Assembly (NCBI GenBank): GCA_036505795.1 | Contig: DASXSU010000095.1 | Location: forward strand, 21,313-85,312 | Length of the DNA: 64,000 nt | From: NS-11 sp036505795 | GTDB taxonomy: Bacteria; Nitrospirota; Nitrospiria; Nitrospirales; NS-4 | Reading direction: 5' to 3' | Notes under the pieces: generated by a model | Database searches by the model: none | What the model saw: the letters and a program-made list of their open reading frames with translations, nothing else | What the model was told of the DNA's origin: nothing | In this document: positions 42,556 through 52,252 of the stretch, piece by piece | Layout: each line of letters starts with the position of its first letter | Numbering within the stretch: the stretch's first letter is position 1 | Translations under genes and position numbers: made by a program

Positions 42556-45500
42556 CTAAACCGGCTCGAGCATTCTGTTCAGGCGCACGGATACCAGAGT
42601 TGAAATTCCCGGCTCCTCCATGGTCACCCCGTACAGCGAGTCAGCCACCTCCATCGTCTGTTTACTATGGGTGATGACGATGAATTGCGACCGGGCGGAC
42701 AAGCCCTGAAGCACTCGGGTAAAGCGCCCCGTGTTCTCTTCGTCCAGCGGCGCATCTATTTCGTCCAACACGCAAAACGGGGTCGGCCGTATGATAAAGC
42801 TGGCAAACACCAAGGCCATGGCGGTCAATGCGCGCTCCCCTCCAGAGAGCATGGTAATATTCTTGAGGCGCTTTCCGGGCGGCTGGGCCACGATGTCCAC
42901 CCCGGGCTCCCCCCCTTCCTCATCTTCTACAAGTAACAACTCCGCCCGTCCGCCCTCGAAGAAGTTTCGAAACATCTCGTCAAATTTGCTCTGAAGCTCT
43001 TGAAAAGTATTCAGAAAGAGCTCCTTGGTCGTGCGATTGATCTTGGAGATAATTGTCCGCAGCGAGGCGACGGATTGGGCCAGATCCTCTTCTTGCGTGG
43101 TTAAGAAACGCAAGCGCTCTTCAAGTTCCCGGTGTTCCTCGATCGCCATCACATTCACCGGCCCCAATTCCTCTAATCGCCCGCGACGTTGGATTAAACG
43201 CTCGCGGGCGCTGTGGGCATCCTCTCGGTCTCCAACCTGTGCAATCGCCGTCTCCAGGGACACTTGATAGGTCCCCCGTAATTGACCTTCGTATCCCTCA
43301 AGCCGGATCTCCGCCTCGCGCCGGCTAAGTCGGACGGCCTCCTGTTCCCGGTGTAACGCTTCAATTCCATGCCGCAACTTATTAAATTCGGCGTCCAGAG
43401 CGCGCAGTCGGGTTGTCAGTTCGGCTTGCGCTTCCTGAGCCCCTGATAAGGTCCGGCGCGCTCTGAAAAGTTCCGATTCAATGGCCGGGATACCGGCTTC
43501 CGCTGCCTGTCGTTCCAGCAGAGCGGTCGCACACGCCTCCCGTAGACGCATGACTTCCCCCTGCAGTTCCAAAATACGCGTTTCCCGGACAGCGGCCACA
43601 GACTCCATTCGGCGGATTTCTGCTCTGGTCTGCTCCAGACGCTCCGTCAGGCCCGCAACCCTCAGACGAACCTCGCCGGTACTGGCGTGGCGTCGTTCGA
43701 CGACTCCTTCATTCTCCGCAACCGTATGCTGCAGTTCGGCCAAGGCCGCTTCGGCCGAAGCCCGTTCAGTCTCCAACCGCTGAAGGTCATTACGATTGGC
43801 GAGTTCATCGGCAAGCAGCGCCTCCCGCTCAGCCTCCGACGCCTGGCATTCCGCCATCAGGACTTGTATTCGTTCTCTGAGTTGGGCCAAGTCTTGATGG
43901 CATCGCTGCTCATCAGTTCGTTCACCGATCAGATCCATCTCGCGACGGCGCGCCTCGGAATCCCGCATTTCCCATCGCTCGGTCTCACCGGCCAAGGCAT
44001 GTTCTAACTCATCCCGGGTTTCTTTCGCCTCTTGCAATGCGTGCTCAAGTCCCTGCACTCGGTCCGTGAGGGCACGCAATTCCCGCTCCCTGGCAAAAAC
44101 ACCAACGGCCGCATCGGCAGGACTTGCGGTGATGGCTCCGTCAGGCTCGAGAATTTCGCCGTTCACGGTAACCAACAGAGCGTAGGCGCTTTCGGTCATC
44201 CCCTGCCATAGCGCGACAGCATCGTCCAGGGTCTGAACAATGACAACGCCGCCCAGGAGGTGCGAGGTCAGCTCTTCATATCCGGACAGAGGAGACACGA
44301 AGTCCAAGGCCGGGCCAACGATCCCTTCCCCATAAATCATGAGGGGATGGTCGGCGCGGAAAATCCTGGGCCGCTTTGGAAGAAAGGTCACCGCCGCAGA
44401 TCCCTGGCCTTGGAAGGTTTTCAATAAACGAGCCGCATCCTGAGGCGCGTCGATCAGCATGCCGATGAGCTTATGGCCTAAAACCGCCTCGATCGCGACA
44501 TCGTATTCGGAGCGTACCGTCAGAACATGGGCCAACGTTGCGCCAAGACTTTCTGAGTCGGCGAGCGATTCAAGCGCTCCTCGAGTAATGGCCTGTAGAG
44601 CCCGCTGCCTCGCCGTAGATATGGCCAACTCCTCTTGTGTCGCCGCGACCTTGTTGCCGGCATCGGACAGGCGTTTTTTGAGATCAGCCATCCCTTCGGC
44701 CAAAGCGCGGACCGCGGCGACCGTCTCCTGGAGTTGGATTTCATGGTGGCGCCGGCGCTCCTGACACTCGCGGAGCTGCTGCCTTAGACTGTCGAAGGCC
44801 GCCTCTGCTTGGATACGTTGCTGCTCAGACTTTTCTGTGCGCCGGCTAAGTTCAGCAGCTCGGGCTTGGTTGTTGGTCACTTGATTGACGGCAATGCTGG
44901 CTGCCATGGCGCGGTCCATAGCGCGGCTGCGGCTCACTTCGAGGGCGGCTTGACTCTCACGGTAGCACTGGACCGCTTCCTTTAATGCGGCGTCTTCCCC
45001 GGCGACTGCTTCGGCCGTGGCGGAAAGCTCACGCTGGATGTCGGCGCCACGGTCCGCCCAGCCCATTAAATCTTCAGCATCCTTGAGTTTCTCTGTTTGG
45101 ACTTGGGCAAGGTCCGCCTCCACGCGTACCCGCTGCTCTTCCAAGAGGCATGCGCGTTGGGTTGACAACTCGATGGCGGTCGCGGCTTGACCTAACCGCC
45201 CTTCTAACTGCGCAACTTCATCGCGCCATTCGGCGATGGCTGTGTCACCGGCAATCAGTTGAAGCTGACCCGCTTCGACTTCCGTATCAAGACGAGCGGC
45301 GGCGGCATTTTCGGCACTTTCGCGTTCGCCAAGCTCCAGCAAGGACCGCTCGCAGTGCCGGAGGGTGCCGGATATCTCCTGGTGTTCATGGATCAGCACA
45401 ATGAGTTCCAGACGGCGCACCTCTTCTCTGAGGGCCTGGTAGGCTTCGGCCGCCTTCGCCTGCCGCTCCAGACTCCCTAACTGCCGTTTCACCTCGTTCA

Positions 45501-46119
45501 CAATATCCCGCACACGCGAGAGATTCTGGTTGGTGGCCTCAAGCTTCCGAAGCGCTTCGGTCTTCTGTTTTTTATAGCGGATGATCCCGGCGGTTTCTTC
45601 GATGAGCTCTCGACGCTCGATGGGCGACGCCTTCAGTAAGCGATCGATCATGCCCTGTTCGATCACGGTGTGTCCCTTGCTTCCAGCTCGGGTATCCAGC
45701 AAGAGACCGCGCAAATCCTTGAGGCGGCAGGGTGTCTGATTAATGAAATACTCGCTGACGCCATCGCGAAACAGCCGCCGGGTGACCATGATCTCTTGAT
45801 ACTCCCCAAGCGAATAGGGAAGGAACGCTCGATCAGGCTCACCCCCGGGCCGAGTTCCATCCACCTCTCCCAGGATCAATGAGACTTCCACCATGCCCTG
45901 CGGCTTGCGGGATTCCGTCCCGTTGAAGATGACATCTTCCATTCGTTCACTACGCAAGGTCTTGGTACTCTGCTCGCCCAACACCCAGAGAATAGCGTCT
46001 AGAATATTACTTTTTCCGCTTCCGTTTGGGCCCACGACCGCGGTGATTCCCTGCTGAAAGATGATTTGGGCCTCTACGAAGGACTTAAAGCCGTTCATCT
46101 CTAATCGCTTCAGATGCAT
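42556..46119 (-). CDS. smc: Smc, chromosome segregation ATPase
   Basis: A 1187-residue SMC protein. The N-terminal head has Walker A GPNGSGKS (30-37). Long coiled coils (about 170-500 and 670-1010) flank a hinge at about 500-660 (LADSESLGATLAHVLTVRSE onward). The C-terminal head has LSGGERALTAMALVFA and Walker B VLDEIDAPLDEEN. It compacts and segregates DNA with ScpA/ScpB, whose genes are not in this window. It has typical length and architecture. It is monocistronic here. Confidence 0.98.
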   Translation of the reverse strand: MHLKRLEMNGFKSFVEAQIIFQQGITAVVGPNGSGKSNILDAILWVLGEQSTKTLRSERMEDVIFNGTESRKPQGMVEVSLILGEVDGTRPGGEPDRAFLPYSLGEYQEIMVTRRLFRDGVSEYFINQTPCRLKDLRGLLLDTRAGSKGHTVIEQGMIDRLLKASPIERRELIEETAGIIRYKKQKTEALRKLEATNQNLSRVRDIVNEVKRQLGSLERQAKAAEAYQALREEVRRLELIVLIHEHQEISGTLRHCERSLLELGERESAENAAAARLDTEVEAGQLQLIAGDTAIAEWRDEVAQLEGRLGQAATAIELSTQRACLLEEQRVRVEADLAQVQTEKLKDAEDLMGWADRGADIQRELSATAEAVAGEDAALKEAVQCYRESQAALEVSRSRAMDRAMAASIAVNQVTNNQARAAELSRRTEKSEQQRIQAEAAFDSLRQQLRECQERRRHHEIQLQETVAAVRALAEGMADLKKRLSDAGNKVAATQEELAISTARQRALQAITRGALESLADSESLGATLAHVLTVRSEYDVAIEAVLGHKLIGMLIDAPQDAARLLKTFQGQGSAAVTFLPKRPRIFRADHPLMIYGEGIVGPALDFVSPLSGYEELTSHLLGGVVIVQTLDDAVALWQGMTESAYALLVTVNGEILEPDGAITASPADAAVGVFARERELRALTDRVQGLEHALQEAKETRDELEHALAGETERWEMRDSEARRREMDLIGERTDEQRCHQDLAQLRERIQVLMAECQASEAEREALLADELANRNDLQRLETERASAEAALAELQHTVAENEGVVERRHASTGEVRLRVAGLTERLEQTRAEIRRMESVAAVRETRILELQGEVMRLREACATALLERQAAEAGIPAIESELFRARRTLSGAQEAQAELTTRLRALDAEFNKLRHGIEALHREQEAVRLSRREAEIRLEGYEGQLRGTYQVSLETAIAQVGDREDAHSARERLIQRRGRLEELGPVNVMAIEEHRELEERLRFLTTQEEDLAQSVASLRTIISKINRTTKELFLNTFQELQSKFDEMFRNFFEGGRAELLLVEDEEGGEPGVDIVAQPPGKRLKNITMLSGGERALTAMALVFASFIIRPTPFCVLDEIDAPLDEENTGRFTRVLQGLSARSQFIVITHSKQTMEVADSLYGVTMEEPGISTLVSVRLNRMLEPV

Positions 46120-46337
46120 AGATCTCCTTTAACTCATAAATACCATGAGTTTGGGCAACGGATACCATATCTTGTGGAGCAATGCAAATTAAAACACTAG
46201 GATCCAGCCCTAAAAGATCTTCGACCCCGGCCGGACGTGCGATGGTTCTTGAGCAAAAAGCCCCCTAGACTGCAGCCAAGAACTGGGAAGCGATTCAAGT
46301 CTATCCGGACGCCTAACTTCCGTGTGCAAAAGGGAAA

Positions 46338-46907
46338 GTGCCAACTGTGGCTAGACGGCTGCGACTTGAATTACTCGATGTCACCTGTCGTGAGACCGAA
46401 GATCTCTTCGTTCCGGACACGTTCTACCTAATGGCGGTCCTGGCCGTCTCAGATTCCATACGGGCTGCCGTGATTACCGATCCTATTGTGATGAAGTCCG
46501 GTCAGACGCATACATTTTCGGGTCCGGATGCAGTCCTCTTTGACGGGGTCGTTGAGAACCGACAGGCTATCCTCGGCGGTGTCAAAGCGTACGAGCAAGA
46601 TTTCGCCAAGGATTGGGCTCACAAGCTCCGGTGGGTCAAGGAAATTTTGCGAGGATTGCCGGCTTTCGAAGATCTTCCCGAATCCCTCACAGCTTCCGCA
46701 GAGCTCATCCTGACCGCGGCTACGAATGTCCTCGATCTCCAAGCTCACAGCGATAGGGATGATTTGCTCGGCGCCTTGCCGCTTGTATTTTCTATGAATG
46801 GACCCTCGAGCGAAGAGATGCAATGGGTCTTTAAAGAGGAAGGAATCGGCCTGTCTACGTGGGACTACACTATCCGTTGCCAGCTCACCAGAATTCAGAT
46901 CGTCTAA
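46338..46907 (+). CDS. Hypothetical protein
   Basis: A 189-residue protein not recognised. The GTG start at 46338 has a GGGA close upstream, and a second GTG three codons later is possible. The first half looks beta-rich (RLRLELLDVTCRETEDLFVP, FSGPDAVLFDGVVEN). The middle, AFEDLPESLTASAELILTAA, is helical. No signal or membrane segment is seen. It is 43 bases upstream of xthA on the same strand. Confidence 0.55.
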   Translation: MPTVARRLRLELLDVTCRETEDLFVPDTFYLMAVLAVSDSIRAAVITDPIVMKSGQTHTFSGPDAVLFDGVVENRQAILGGVKAYEQDFAKDWAHKLRWVKEILRGLPAFEDLPESLTASAELILTAATNVLDLQAHSDRDDLLGALPLVFSMNGPSSEEMQWVFKEEGIGLSTWDYTIRCQLTRIQIV

Positions 46908-46950
46908 GCAGCTCGCTCCTCAACGGCTTCTCTGTGCTATTCTAGTTTGG

Positions 46951-47724
46951 ATGAAAATCGCCACGTTCAATATCAATTCGATCAGAATGCGGCTTCCTGT
47001 CATTCTCCGCTGGGTGGAAGAGCACCAGCCGGACGCCCTGTGTCTGCAGGAAACAAAAGTTCAGGACAGCGAGTTTCCCGCACTTGGCTTGGCCTCGACC
47101 GGATATCATGTCGTGTATCGCGGTATGAAAGCCTACAACGGCGTCGCGGTCATGACCCGCACCGAACCCGACGCTGTGTTCTATGGCTTTGATGATGGCG
47201 GCGAGCCTGACGAGGCCCGTATTATGAGAGTCATTCTTAAGGGTATTCCGATTCTGAACACCTATGTTCCGAACGGCTTTAAGATCGTGTCGCCCAAATA
47301 CGCCTACAAACTGGAGTGGTTCAAGCGGCTGCGGGCTTATTTTGAACGGCACCTGTCGGCCGAGCAGCCGGCAGTGTGGTGCGGGGATATGAATGTCGCT
47401 CCAGAGGCCATCGACGTACATAGCCCTGACAAGCATGTCAGGCACGTCTGCTTTCATGAAGATGTCCGGCGGGCCTATAAAGAAGCCGCGGCTTGGGGTT
47501 TTGTCGATGTCTTCCGCCGGCTGTACCCGGACAAACAACAGTTCACGTTTTGGGACTACCTGCGCCCCGATTCCTTGGATGCCAATAAAGGGTGGCGCCT
47601 CGACCATATCTTGGCGACATCCGCTATGGCTGACAAATGCAAGAAAGTTGAAGTGGATATCGAGCCCCGCCGGGCCCCTCAATCATCGGACCACACGTTT
47701 CTCTGGGCCGAGTTTGAGTTGTAA
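46951..47724 (+). CDS. xthA: Exodeoxyribonuclease III (XthA)
   Basis: A 257-residue AP endonuclease/exonuclease III. MKIATFNINSIRMRLPVI, LQETKVQD (catalytic Glu), NGVAVMTR, CGDMNVAPEAIDV (Asp/Asn) and SSDHTFLWAEFEL (terminal Asp-His) cover the family motifs. It acts in base excision repair. The frame is open further upstream to 46798, but the ATG at 46951 matches the family N-terminus exactly. A TATTCT hexamer lies seven bases upstream, so the mRNA may be leaderless. Confidence 0.96.
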   Translation: MKIATFNINSIRMRLPVILRWVEEHQPDALCLQETKVQDSEFPALGLASTGYHVVYRGMKAYNGVAVMTRTEPDAVFYGFDDGGEPDEARIMRVILKGIPILNTYVPNGFKIVSPKYAYKLEWFKRLRAYFERHLSAEQPAVWCGDMNVAPEAIDVHSPDKHVRHVCFHEDVRRAYKEAAAWGFVDVFRRLYPDKQQFTFWDYLRPDSLDANKGWRLDHILATSAMADKCKKVEVDIEPRRAPQSSDHTFLWAEFEL

Positions 47725-47747
47725 GCTTCGGCTAAGAGGTGACTAAC

Positions 47748-47773
47748 CGAAGGCGAACGGACCTTCGTCTTAT
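47748..47773 (+). terminator. Possible terminator after xthA
   Basis: Arms CGAAGG (47748-47753) and CCTTCG (47762-47767) flank an 8-base loop and are followed by TCTTATCGCTTTT, a broken T-run. An alternative hairpin (CTTCGG 47726-47731 with CCGAAG 47747-47752) would compete with it. Modest stem, low confidence. Confidence 0.35.
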
Positions 47774-48135
47774 CGCTTTTGTCCGGGTGCGCTCGGTGTC
47801 GTCCCTGTTTCAGGCCCTGCCTCTGACTTGTTGATCAGCGTCACGACGCCCTGATCGGACACCTGTGCGACGATCCGATCACCGACCTCAAAAGCCGTCG
47901 TGACTTTTGAGTCCTTGTTGACCGTCAGCCGCACTTCCTGCCCGGTCTCATCGCGAACCAGATAGGTATTGCCTTCCATCTTCAAGACTTCCCCCTGGAC
48001 GATCCGGAAGCCTTGAGCCTGTCCCGAACTGATTGATGGCTCGGCAAGGGGGGCCTGCTCCGCCGCGAAGGCCATAACTACGGAACCCGCGGCAAATCCC
48101 AACGCTGCAATGAGGGCTGTTACGCTTGTTTTCAT
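47770..48135 (-). CDS. Small exported protein, one copy of a repeat domain
   Basis: A 121-residue product with a signal peptide (1-25, ending AFAAEQ), a flexible segment, and a domain at about 43-103: FRIVQGEVLKMEGNTYLVRD, then ETGQEVRLTVNKDSK and AFEVGDRIVAQVSDQG. The pattern V.GEV.KM.G..YLVRD..G.E.RL matches both halves of the protein at 48754-49287, so these are a small family. It looks like an OB-like or SH3-like beta-barrel. A strong AGGAGG site precedes the ATG, and a TATAAT box lies at 48192-48197. Confidence 0.75.
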   Translation of the reverse strand: MKTSVTALIAALGFAAGSVVMAFAAEQAPLAEPSISSGQAQGFRIVQGEVLKMEGNTYLVRDETGQEVRLTVNKDSKVTTAFEVGDRIVAQVSDQGVVTLINKSEAGPETGTTPSAPGQKR

Positions 48136-48753
48136 CGCTTCCTCCTACGACCTTTCGGTCCATTGCTCGCCGATGATCAAGTCATCCGGCTTATTATATC
48201 ATTTTCGAAAGTCACTTCCGAGAGTTGGTTCATGACATTCGGAACTGTAAAACTCACGCGCATGAAGGGATCCGTTGAGTCAAAATCTACGGAAGGAACA
48301 AAGCACGGGTAACAGTCTGGAAGACAGTGAGGCCGTCGGACGACGATGCCGCGAGGTTTCTTTCTAGTAAAAGAGCATAGGCACCCCCGAACAGCAGACT
48401 GATCATGAACATTGTCCACAGGTAGCCCAAGCGCGTGATGCCATTAGCAATCAATTATTTTCTTCCGATTTAATGCCTAATGCTAGGCGGGCACCCGATG
48501 GTAGGCTATAGATCAAACGACTGGGGACGCTGTTCTTCCGAGGATGCACCTCCGGAGTCTTTAGAGACATTAGTGGGAGGCATAATCGATCTGGAGGGAC
48601 CCTTGAGAATACCTATCTATTAATCCTAGGTCCAGGCCACTTTTTATATTGCCTGGACTACATTTCCTTTAAGACTGCCATATGCCTCTTAAGACCATAC
48701 CCCCCTCCTTTGATCTCCTTGACACCTTGCCATTCACCTAGTAAACTTCACTC
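48136..48753. other. 618-base intergenic region between the two repeat-domain genes
   Basis: Divergent genes flank it. It contains the minus-strand promoter TATAAT (48192-48197), an 8-base inverted repeat (48630-48637 with 48651-48658, GTCCAGGC arms, 13-base loop) and the plus promoter at 48719-48747. No gene is supported. An 80-codon minus frame at 48177-48419 has no domain features. Confidence 0.5.
48719..48747 (+). promoter_or_regulatory. Sigma-70-like promoter for the 48754 gene
   Basis: The -35 TTGACA (48719-48724), 17-base spacer and -10 TAAACT (48742-48747). The likely transcription start falls about six or seven bases downstream, at the ATG itself (48754), and no Shine-Dalgarno is present, so the transcript may be leaderless. 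Confidence 0.6.
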
Positions 48754-49287
48754 ATGTTGTTATTCGGATCTCACCGTCCGACAAAGTACTCCCTCTGCTC
48801 CTTAGGTCTCGTTCTGTGCGCATCGCTAAGTCCTCTCCCAACCCTCGCGGCGGAAGATGCCACTCAAAAAGGGTGGATGGGTCGTGTCCGCGGCGAGGTG
48901 ATAAAGATGGATGGGGATATTTTCATCGTTGAAGATGACCTTGGAAGACAGCTGCGGCTGCATCTGACCCCGAAATGTGAGCGCGACACCGATGTTCGGG
49001 TTGGCGACGAGATCGTCGCTCGGACAACCCATCGCGGCAAAGAGTTTTACATCAAGTCCATCAAGAAAATTTCTTCTTCAGTATCAGCAAGCCATCTCAT
49101 TGAAGGTAAGGTTGTTAGGATTGATGGCGAGTCTTACCTGGTCAAAGACATCTCCGGACGAGAAATCAGCCTGCATGTGGACGGCACGACTTCGAGGGAC
49201 GGCAATATCACCATCGGTGACATCGTTCACGCGCGGATCGACGGCAACGCGCCCGTCTCTCATGCCGAGACCTTGAGCAAACGTTAA
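48754..49287 (+). CDS. Exported protein with two copies of the repeat domain
   Basis: A 177-residue product with a signal peptide (1 to about 33, ending TLAAED) and two tandem domains at about 43-104 (GRVRGEVIKMDGDIFIVEDD) and 115-172 (HLIEGKVVRIDGESYLVKDI). Both match the single domain in the neighbouring divergent gene (about 47815-48010). The conserved element is G.V.K.DG..YLV.D..GR...L. No known function is recognised. It is followed after 25 bases by a convergent DksA/TraR-type gene. The promoter places the mRNA start at the ATG. Confidence 0.75.
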   Translation: MLLFGSHRPTKYSLCSLGLVLCASLSPLPTLAAEDATQKGWMGRVRGEVIKMDGDIFIVEDDLGRQLRLHLTPKCERDTDVRVGDEIVARTTHRGKEFYIKSIKKISSSVSASHLIEGKVVRIDGESYLVKDISGREISLHVDGTTSRDGNITIGDIVHARIDGNAPVSHAETLSKR

Positions 49288-49312
49288 GCCCGCCGCACGG
49301 CATCACCCGCAC

Positions 49313-49726
49313 TCAGATCTGGCTACGGCTTTTCGCCTGATCCGATTGCTCGATTGCTTCTTCGGTTTTCTCCTGGCATTGAATGCATCGCCGAGCGAAC
49401 GGAACCGCTTTTAACCGGCGCTCGCTGATTTCGGAGCCACAATCCTCACAGATCCCATATCTTCCGTCCGCCAGTCGGAGTAGGGCCTCATCGATCTGCT
49501 CCCGCATCCCGTTTTTTAGTTCCATCAGCGAGATTTGCTGTTCCTCGGTGGTGTCTTGAAGGGCCATATCGGCGACATCCGGGACGGAATCATCCCGTTG
49601 TTCAGCCTGCGCCATTCGGCGCCTCGCTAAAAGGTCCTCCACGGCTTTCAAAACCTGCCCCCGTTCTTCCAGCAGCATTTGGCGCAGTACTTCCGTCCGT
49701 TCGCCACTGCTGACTTTTTTCGGCAT
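49313..49726 (-). CDS. DksA/TraR-family zinc-finger protein
   Basis: A 137-residue protein with a long N-terminal helical region and a C-terminal C4 zinc finger: C93 and C96 (CEDC), C114 and C117 (CIQC). DksA-type proteins bind RNA polymerase through the secondary channel. The coiled-coil tip acidic residues are not clearly identifiable, so this may be one of the TraR/DksA-like relatives. A GGAACC-type region upstream is weak. Confidence 0.85.
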   Translation of the reverse strand: MPKKVSSGERTEVLRQMLLEERGQVLKAVEDLLARRRMAQAEQRDDSVPDVADMALQDTTEEQQISLMELKNGMREQIDEALLRLADGRYGICEDCGSEISERRLKAVPFARRCIQCQEKTEEAIEQSDQAKSRSQI

Positions 49727-49849
49727 ACGTGGTTCCTTTCTGGTTGTGCCGGCTGGCCATCATATCCACCTTTCCGGACTTTCAAACAATAGACAAAAAC
49801 CTCCGTCGTTCGCGTCAATTGTCGCGCTCAAAGATGATGGCATGAGGAC

Positions 49850-51127
49850 TCAACCAGTTGCAGCGCCTTCTCCAAGGGCGTCAACAACCCGTGTGACCTC
49901 TTCTGTGGTGTTGTAATGCACGAGTCCCAAGCGGAGCATCCCTCCCGCGCTTTCAACTCCGAGCCGCTCGGTCAGATTTAATGCATAATAATTCCCGGCC
50001 CACGTAAACATGCCTTGATCGCCAAGCACGCTCGCCAATTCTTGGGGCGTACGCTTGGCCGACCGCAGAGCAACCGTGGGGGTACGCCGGTCAAAACGCG
50101 CCGGATCGGTGATGCCGTAGACTGTCACCCCGGGGACCGCCAGCAATCCGCGAATGAGTGGCTCAACGAGGTTTCGTTCATACCGCCTGATTGCTTCCAT
50201 CGCTGAAAGCAGCGCTGGCCGCCGGCTCTCATTCTTCCCTCTGGCCGCCTCCGGGCTCACGCGATGGCCGAGTTCCTCAAGATAGTCAATCGCCGCGGTC
50301 ACTCCCGCAAGACCTTCGTGATTCTGCGTGCCGGTTTCCCATCGCTCCGGGCTTTCCGAGGTCGCCGGTCTCACTTTATATGGCATGAGGCGTCTTAGGT
50401 GCTTCCGCTTGCCGTACAGCACTCCGATATGCGGCGCAAAAAATTTATACGGCGAACAGGCGAGAAAATCGCAGTCCAGGACCCCCACATCAATGGGCGC
50501 ATGCGGAGCAAAGTGGACGGCGTCGACGAATACCAGCGAGCCAACGGCGTGGGCGATGCGGGTTATTTCTGTCACGTCGTTGATCGTCCCGACCGCGTTG
50601 GAGGCATAGCACACGGCGACCAGACGCGTCCGCTCATTGACCTGCCCGCGAAGGTCGGCCATGTCCAACGTGCAGTCCTTCGGGTCAATATCGACCAAGC
50701 GAATCACCACTCCCCGCTCCTCTAAGGCCGACCACGGCGCGATATTGGCATCATGATCTAGTCGGGTGAGCACAATCTCGTCTCCCGCATGAAGTTCCCG
50801 GCCAAGCGCCCGACTTAAGGCGAAGGTCATCGTCGTCATATTCGACCCAAACACGATCTCATCCGCTTCGCAGCCCAGAAAATCTGCCATCGCTTGCCGC
50901 GCCGTGGCGATCACCTCATCGGTCCGACGACTCGTGACAAAGCCGCCATGGGTGTTGGCATTGGACCGGGCCAGGTAATCGCTCACCGCATCGATCACGC
51001 GTTGCGGCACCTGAGTTCCCCCCGGGCCGTCCAGATAGATCACCGGCCTTCCATTGACCTTTTGCTGAAGCGCCGGGAACTGCGAGCGAATCCAATCGAG
51101 ATGATGTTCGAGATCAGGCGAGGCCAT
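49850..51127 (-). CDS. Cysteine desulfurase-like class V aminotransferase
   Basis: A 425-residue PLP-dependent enzyme of the SufS/NifS-like group. The PLP lysine is K228 (CSPYKFFAPH), with D202 and H205 (VDAVHFAPH) contacting the cofactor. Unlike a true cysteine desulfurase no catalytic cysteine loop is evident near residue 360. The family (the 'VC1184-like' aminotransferase class V group, by resemblance) has no firm function. It is divergent from the ChaN-like gene with a gap of under 200 bases. Confidence 0.85.
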   Translation of the reverse strand: MASPDLEHHLDWIRSQFPALQQKVNGRPVIYLDGPGGTQVPQRVIDAVSDYLARSNANTHGGFVTSRRTDEVIATARQAMADFLGCEADEIVFGSNMTTMTFALSRALGRELHAGDEIVLTRLDHDANIAPWSALEERGVVIRLVDIDPKDCTLDMADLRGQVNERTRLVAVCYASNAVGTINDVTEITRIAHAVGSLVFVDAVHFAPHAPIDVGVLDCDFLACSPYKFFAPHIGVLYGKRKHLRRLMPYKVRPATSESPERWETGTQNHEGLAGVTAAIDYLEELGHRVSPEAARGKNESRRPALLSAMEAIRRYERNLVEPLIRGLLAVPGVTVYGITDPARFDRRTPTVALRSAKRTPQELASVLGDQGMFTWAGNYYALNLTERLGVESAGGMLRLGLVHYNTTEEVTRVVDALGEGAATG

Positions 51128-51319
51128 GCTTAATTCCTTTCGACGTCTGTCTGAGAGCGCAGAGGGTGAAGTGACATAAGTCTAACCAAAATCGATACCA
51201 GGATGTACCTGGCGCGCATCCCCCAGATTACGAACAAAGAGATCGTTTTTCAGCACTTTTCTCCGACCCTTGGGGCACTGGTCGTCATGATCGCGGACCA
51301 GTATAGTAGTGACAAGCGT

Positions 51320-52252
51320 ATGGCACTATTCATAAACACGCTCACCGCGGTTGTGGTCGCCGTCGTCCCATTAGCCGCTGCAAACACAAAGTTTGCAGAA
51401 TGGCACATCCTCGAAAGCAGGACAGGGTCGCCGCTGGTTTTTGAAGATCTTGCATCGCACCTGGCTGTCCAGGAGGTCATTTACTTGGGCGAGGAGCACC
51501 ACAACCGCAATCACATTGAAGCCGCGCTTAAGACCATGCGGGCATTGATCGCCCAAGACCGCCGGCCGGTCCTGGGTCTTGAAATGTTCTCATGGGATGG
51601 CCAAGCCGCCCTTGATCAGTACCTGACGCATCCAGAGATGCCCACGGACACGTTCCTAGAGGAAGCTCACTGGAAGCAGAACTGGGGCGGCCCCTACGAG
51701 GAATACGAGCCGTTACTTGCGTTCGCACGAGACCACCACCTTTCAGTGGTTGCTCTCAACCCGCCGCGCCCCCTTGTCAGGGAGGTGGCCAGGGACGGGA
51801 TTGCCAAGGCGCGCACGAAGCCTGAGATGTGGCAGTGGAAGATGCAAGACGAATCCCTAGTCGAGGATCCAGCGTACCGTGACAGGGTTCTGAACCAGCT
51901 CCATTCGTGTCATGACGGGTTGACGAATGCGGCGTACGAACGCATGTATGAGGCCTCGGTGTTCCGTGATGAGAGCATGGCCAAGACCATTGCTGACCAA
52001 CTGCGGCGCCTCCCGGAAGGCGCTGGGCCTATCATCAGTTACACCGGAGGGGGGCATATCCAGTATCGGCTCCCAATTCCGAACCGCGTTGCACGACGGT
52101 ACGGGCTGCCCCTCCGGCAGATGACGATCTATCTGGCGGCGTTCGATCCGGGCCGCGTCCAGGAAATCCAGGAACTGCTTCAGCCGCCCATCGCCGACTA
52201 TCTATGGTTAACCCCCATGGGCCAGCACGGCCCCACGCGGCGGTGCCTCTAG
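51320..52252 (+). CDS. ChaN-family lipoprotein/haem-uptake-like protein
   Basis: A product of about 310 residues. The frame is open from 51203, but the ATG at 51320 gives a clean signal peptide (MALFINTLTAVVVAVVPLAA) that the longer version would bury. The family motif YLGEEHHNRNHIE (about 56-68) has the GE.HH pattern of the ChaN/Tiki fold, and ISYTGGGHIQYRLPIP is the conserved C-proximal block. ChaN-like proteins bind haem as dimers or act as peptidases. No lipobox is obvious. Convergent with the porin gene, overlapping by four bases. Confidence 0.82.
   Translation: MALFINTLTAVVVAVVPLAAANTKFAEWHILESRTGSPLVFEDLASHLAVQEVIYLGEEHHNRNHIEAALKTMRALIAQDRRPVLGLEMFSWDGQAALDQYLTHPEMPTDTFLEEAHWKQNWGGPYEEYEPLLAFARDHHLSVVALNPPRPLVREVARDGIAKARTKPEMWQWKMQDESLVEDPAYRDRVLNQLHSCHDGLTNAAYERMYEASVFRDESMAKTIADQLRRLPEGAGPIISYTGGGHIQYRLPIPNRVARRYGLPLRQMTIYLAAFDPGRVQEIQELLQPPIADYLWLTPMGQHGPTRRCL

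Noticed and set aside
48177..48419. 80-codon minus frame in the 618-base gap
   Set aside because: Covers a promoter region, and has no domain or codon character.
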